Below, in pieces: positions 63,768-64,000 of a DNA stretch of 64,000 nt. The stretch is from the NCBI RefSeq assembly GCF_011764565.1, contig NZ_AP022871.1, forward strand, positions 8,556,320 through 8,620,319. Direction: 5' to 3'. Made by a program: the position numbers and the translations under genes. The notes under the pieces were generated by a model, which ran no database searches, had not been told where the DNA came from, and saw only the letters and a list, made by a program, of their open reading frames with translations. The stretch's first letter is position 1. The number at the start of each line of letters is the position of its first letter. This DNA comes from Phytohabitans suffuscus (GTDB lineage: Bacteria; Actinomycetota; Actinomycetes; Mycobacteriales; Micromonosporaceae).

Positions 63768-64000
63768 GGTCGAGCTCCCGGAAGCGGTCCAGCCCGTACC
63801 GCTCGTGCTGGTCGATGAGCAGCCGCGTGTACTCGTGCCGCGGCTCGTAGAGGATCCGCTCCACCGGGCCCTGCTCGACCGTCTCGCCGGCGCGCAGCAC
63901 GAGCACCTCGTCGCAGAGCTGGGCGACGACCGCCAGGTCGTGCGAGACCACGACGAGCGCCAGCCCGGTGCGCTCGCGCAGGTCGGCGAGCAGGTCGAGG
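63757..64000 (-). CDS. ABC transporter ATP-binding protein (DppD-like), partial
   Basis: The C-terminal 80 residues of a second ATPase: LALVVVSHDLAVVAQLCDEV (H-loop His), then RHEYTRLLIDQHERYGLDRF before the stop. The rest lies beyond the right edge of the window; permease and binding-protein genes are expected there. Confidence 0.85.
   Translation of the reverse strand, partial: LDLLADLRERTGLALVVVSHDLAVVAQLCDEVLVLRAGETVEQGPVERILYEPRHEYTRLLIDQHERYGLDRFRELDHVA

Noticed and set aside
1..64000. tRNA, rRNA or replication-origin sequences
   Set aside because: I looked for cloverleaf ends (GGTTC-AATCC), conserved rRNA blocks and DnaA-box clusters and saw none; a covariance search would be more sensitive.

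Overview
The window is very GC-rich chromosomal DNA of an actinomycete. A Micromonosporaceae-like soil or plant-associated genus is my inference from the codon usage, the AfsR-type regulator, secreted hydrolases with CBM2 or ricin-lectin modules, and branched-chain keto-acid dehydrogenase genes. No rRNA, tRNA, CRISPR or prophage core is visible.

Layout. 0-8 kb: NhaA antiporter, tandem-GNAT acetyltransferase, YcnI-like copper protein, PQQ-type lipoprotein, ECF sigma factor, BlaI/M56 pair and a decayed thioester-reductase remnant. 8.6-22.3 kb: a peptide-type ABC importer, amidohydrolase, two luciferase-like oxidoreductases, isochorismatase-type hydrolase, RidA protein, M24 hydrolase and threonine-synthase-like enzyme around an IclR regulator; four promoter regions share one 27-bp operator-like motif, so this looks like one catabolic regulon. 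22.4-27.9 kb: a 2H phosphoesterase and a bkd operon with divergent Lrp-type regulator, followed by a small TIR-bounded element. 28-36 kb: GH127 with divergent LacI regulator, a Svx-like secreted metalloprotease with CBM2, a beta-lactamase-family hydrolase, a glycolipid-binding protein and a CGNR zinc-finger regulator. 36.4-38.8 kb: phosphoketolase. 38.8-50 kb: a repeat-rich accessory stretch with a CBM2-SGNH hydrolase, PaaX regulator, an integrase-arm/LacI chimera, aminoglycoside-phosphotransferase-like gene and a membrane gene broken by a 44-bp tandem repeat. 50-55 kb: an AfsR-type giant regulator and a LuxR-type regulator. 55.3-56.6 kb: an IS110-family element. 56.7-58.6 kb: secreted GH27 alpha-galactosidase. 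58.6-64 kb: the end of an operon with two ABC ATPases, an NtaA/SnaA-type monooxygenase, FAD monooxygenase, alpha/beta hydrolase and flavin reductase, continuing past the window.

Two features cut across the window. First, intergenic regions hold several families of interspersed repeats: two palindrome types that together bound a ~200-bp unit, a ~68-bp block, a ~45-bp block and a 61-bp palindrome. Two of these repeats are themselves interrupted by mobile DNA, which allows the empty sites to be reconstructed. Second, at least 17 places need one extra G or C in a short G/C run to restore a conserved protein; all are deletions, so most are probably assembly errors rather than real mutations. Affected genes are annotated over their full restored span.
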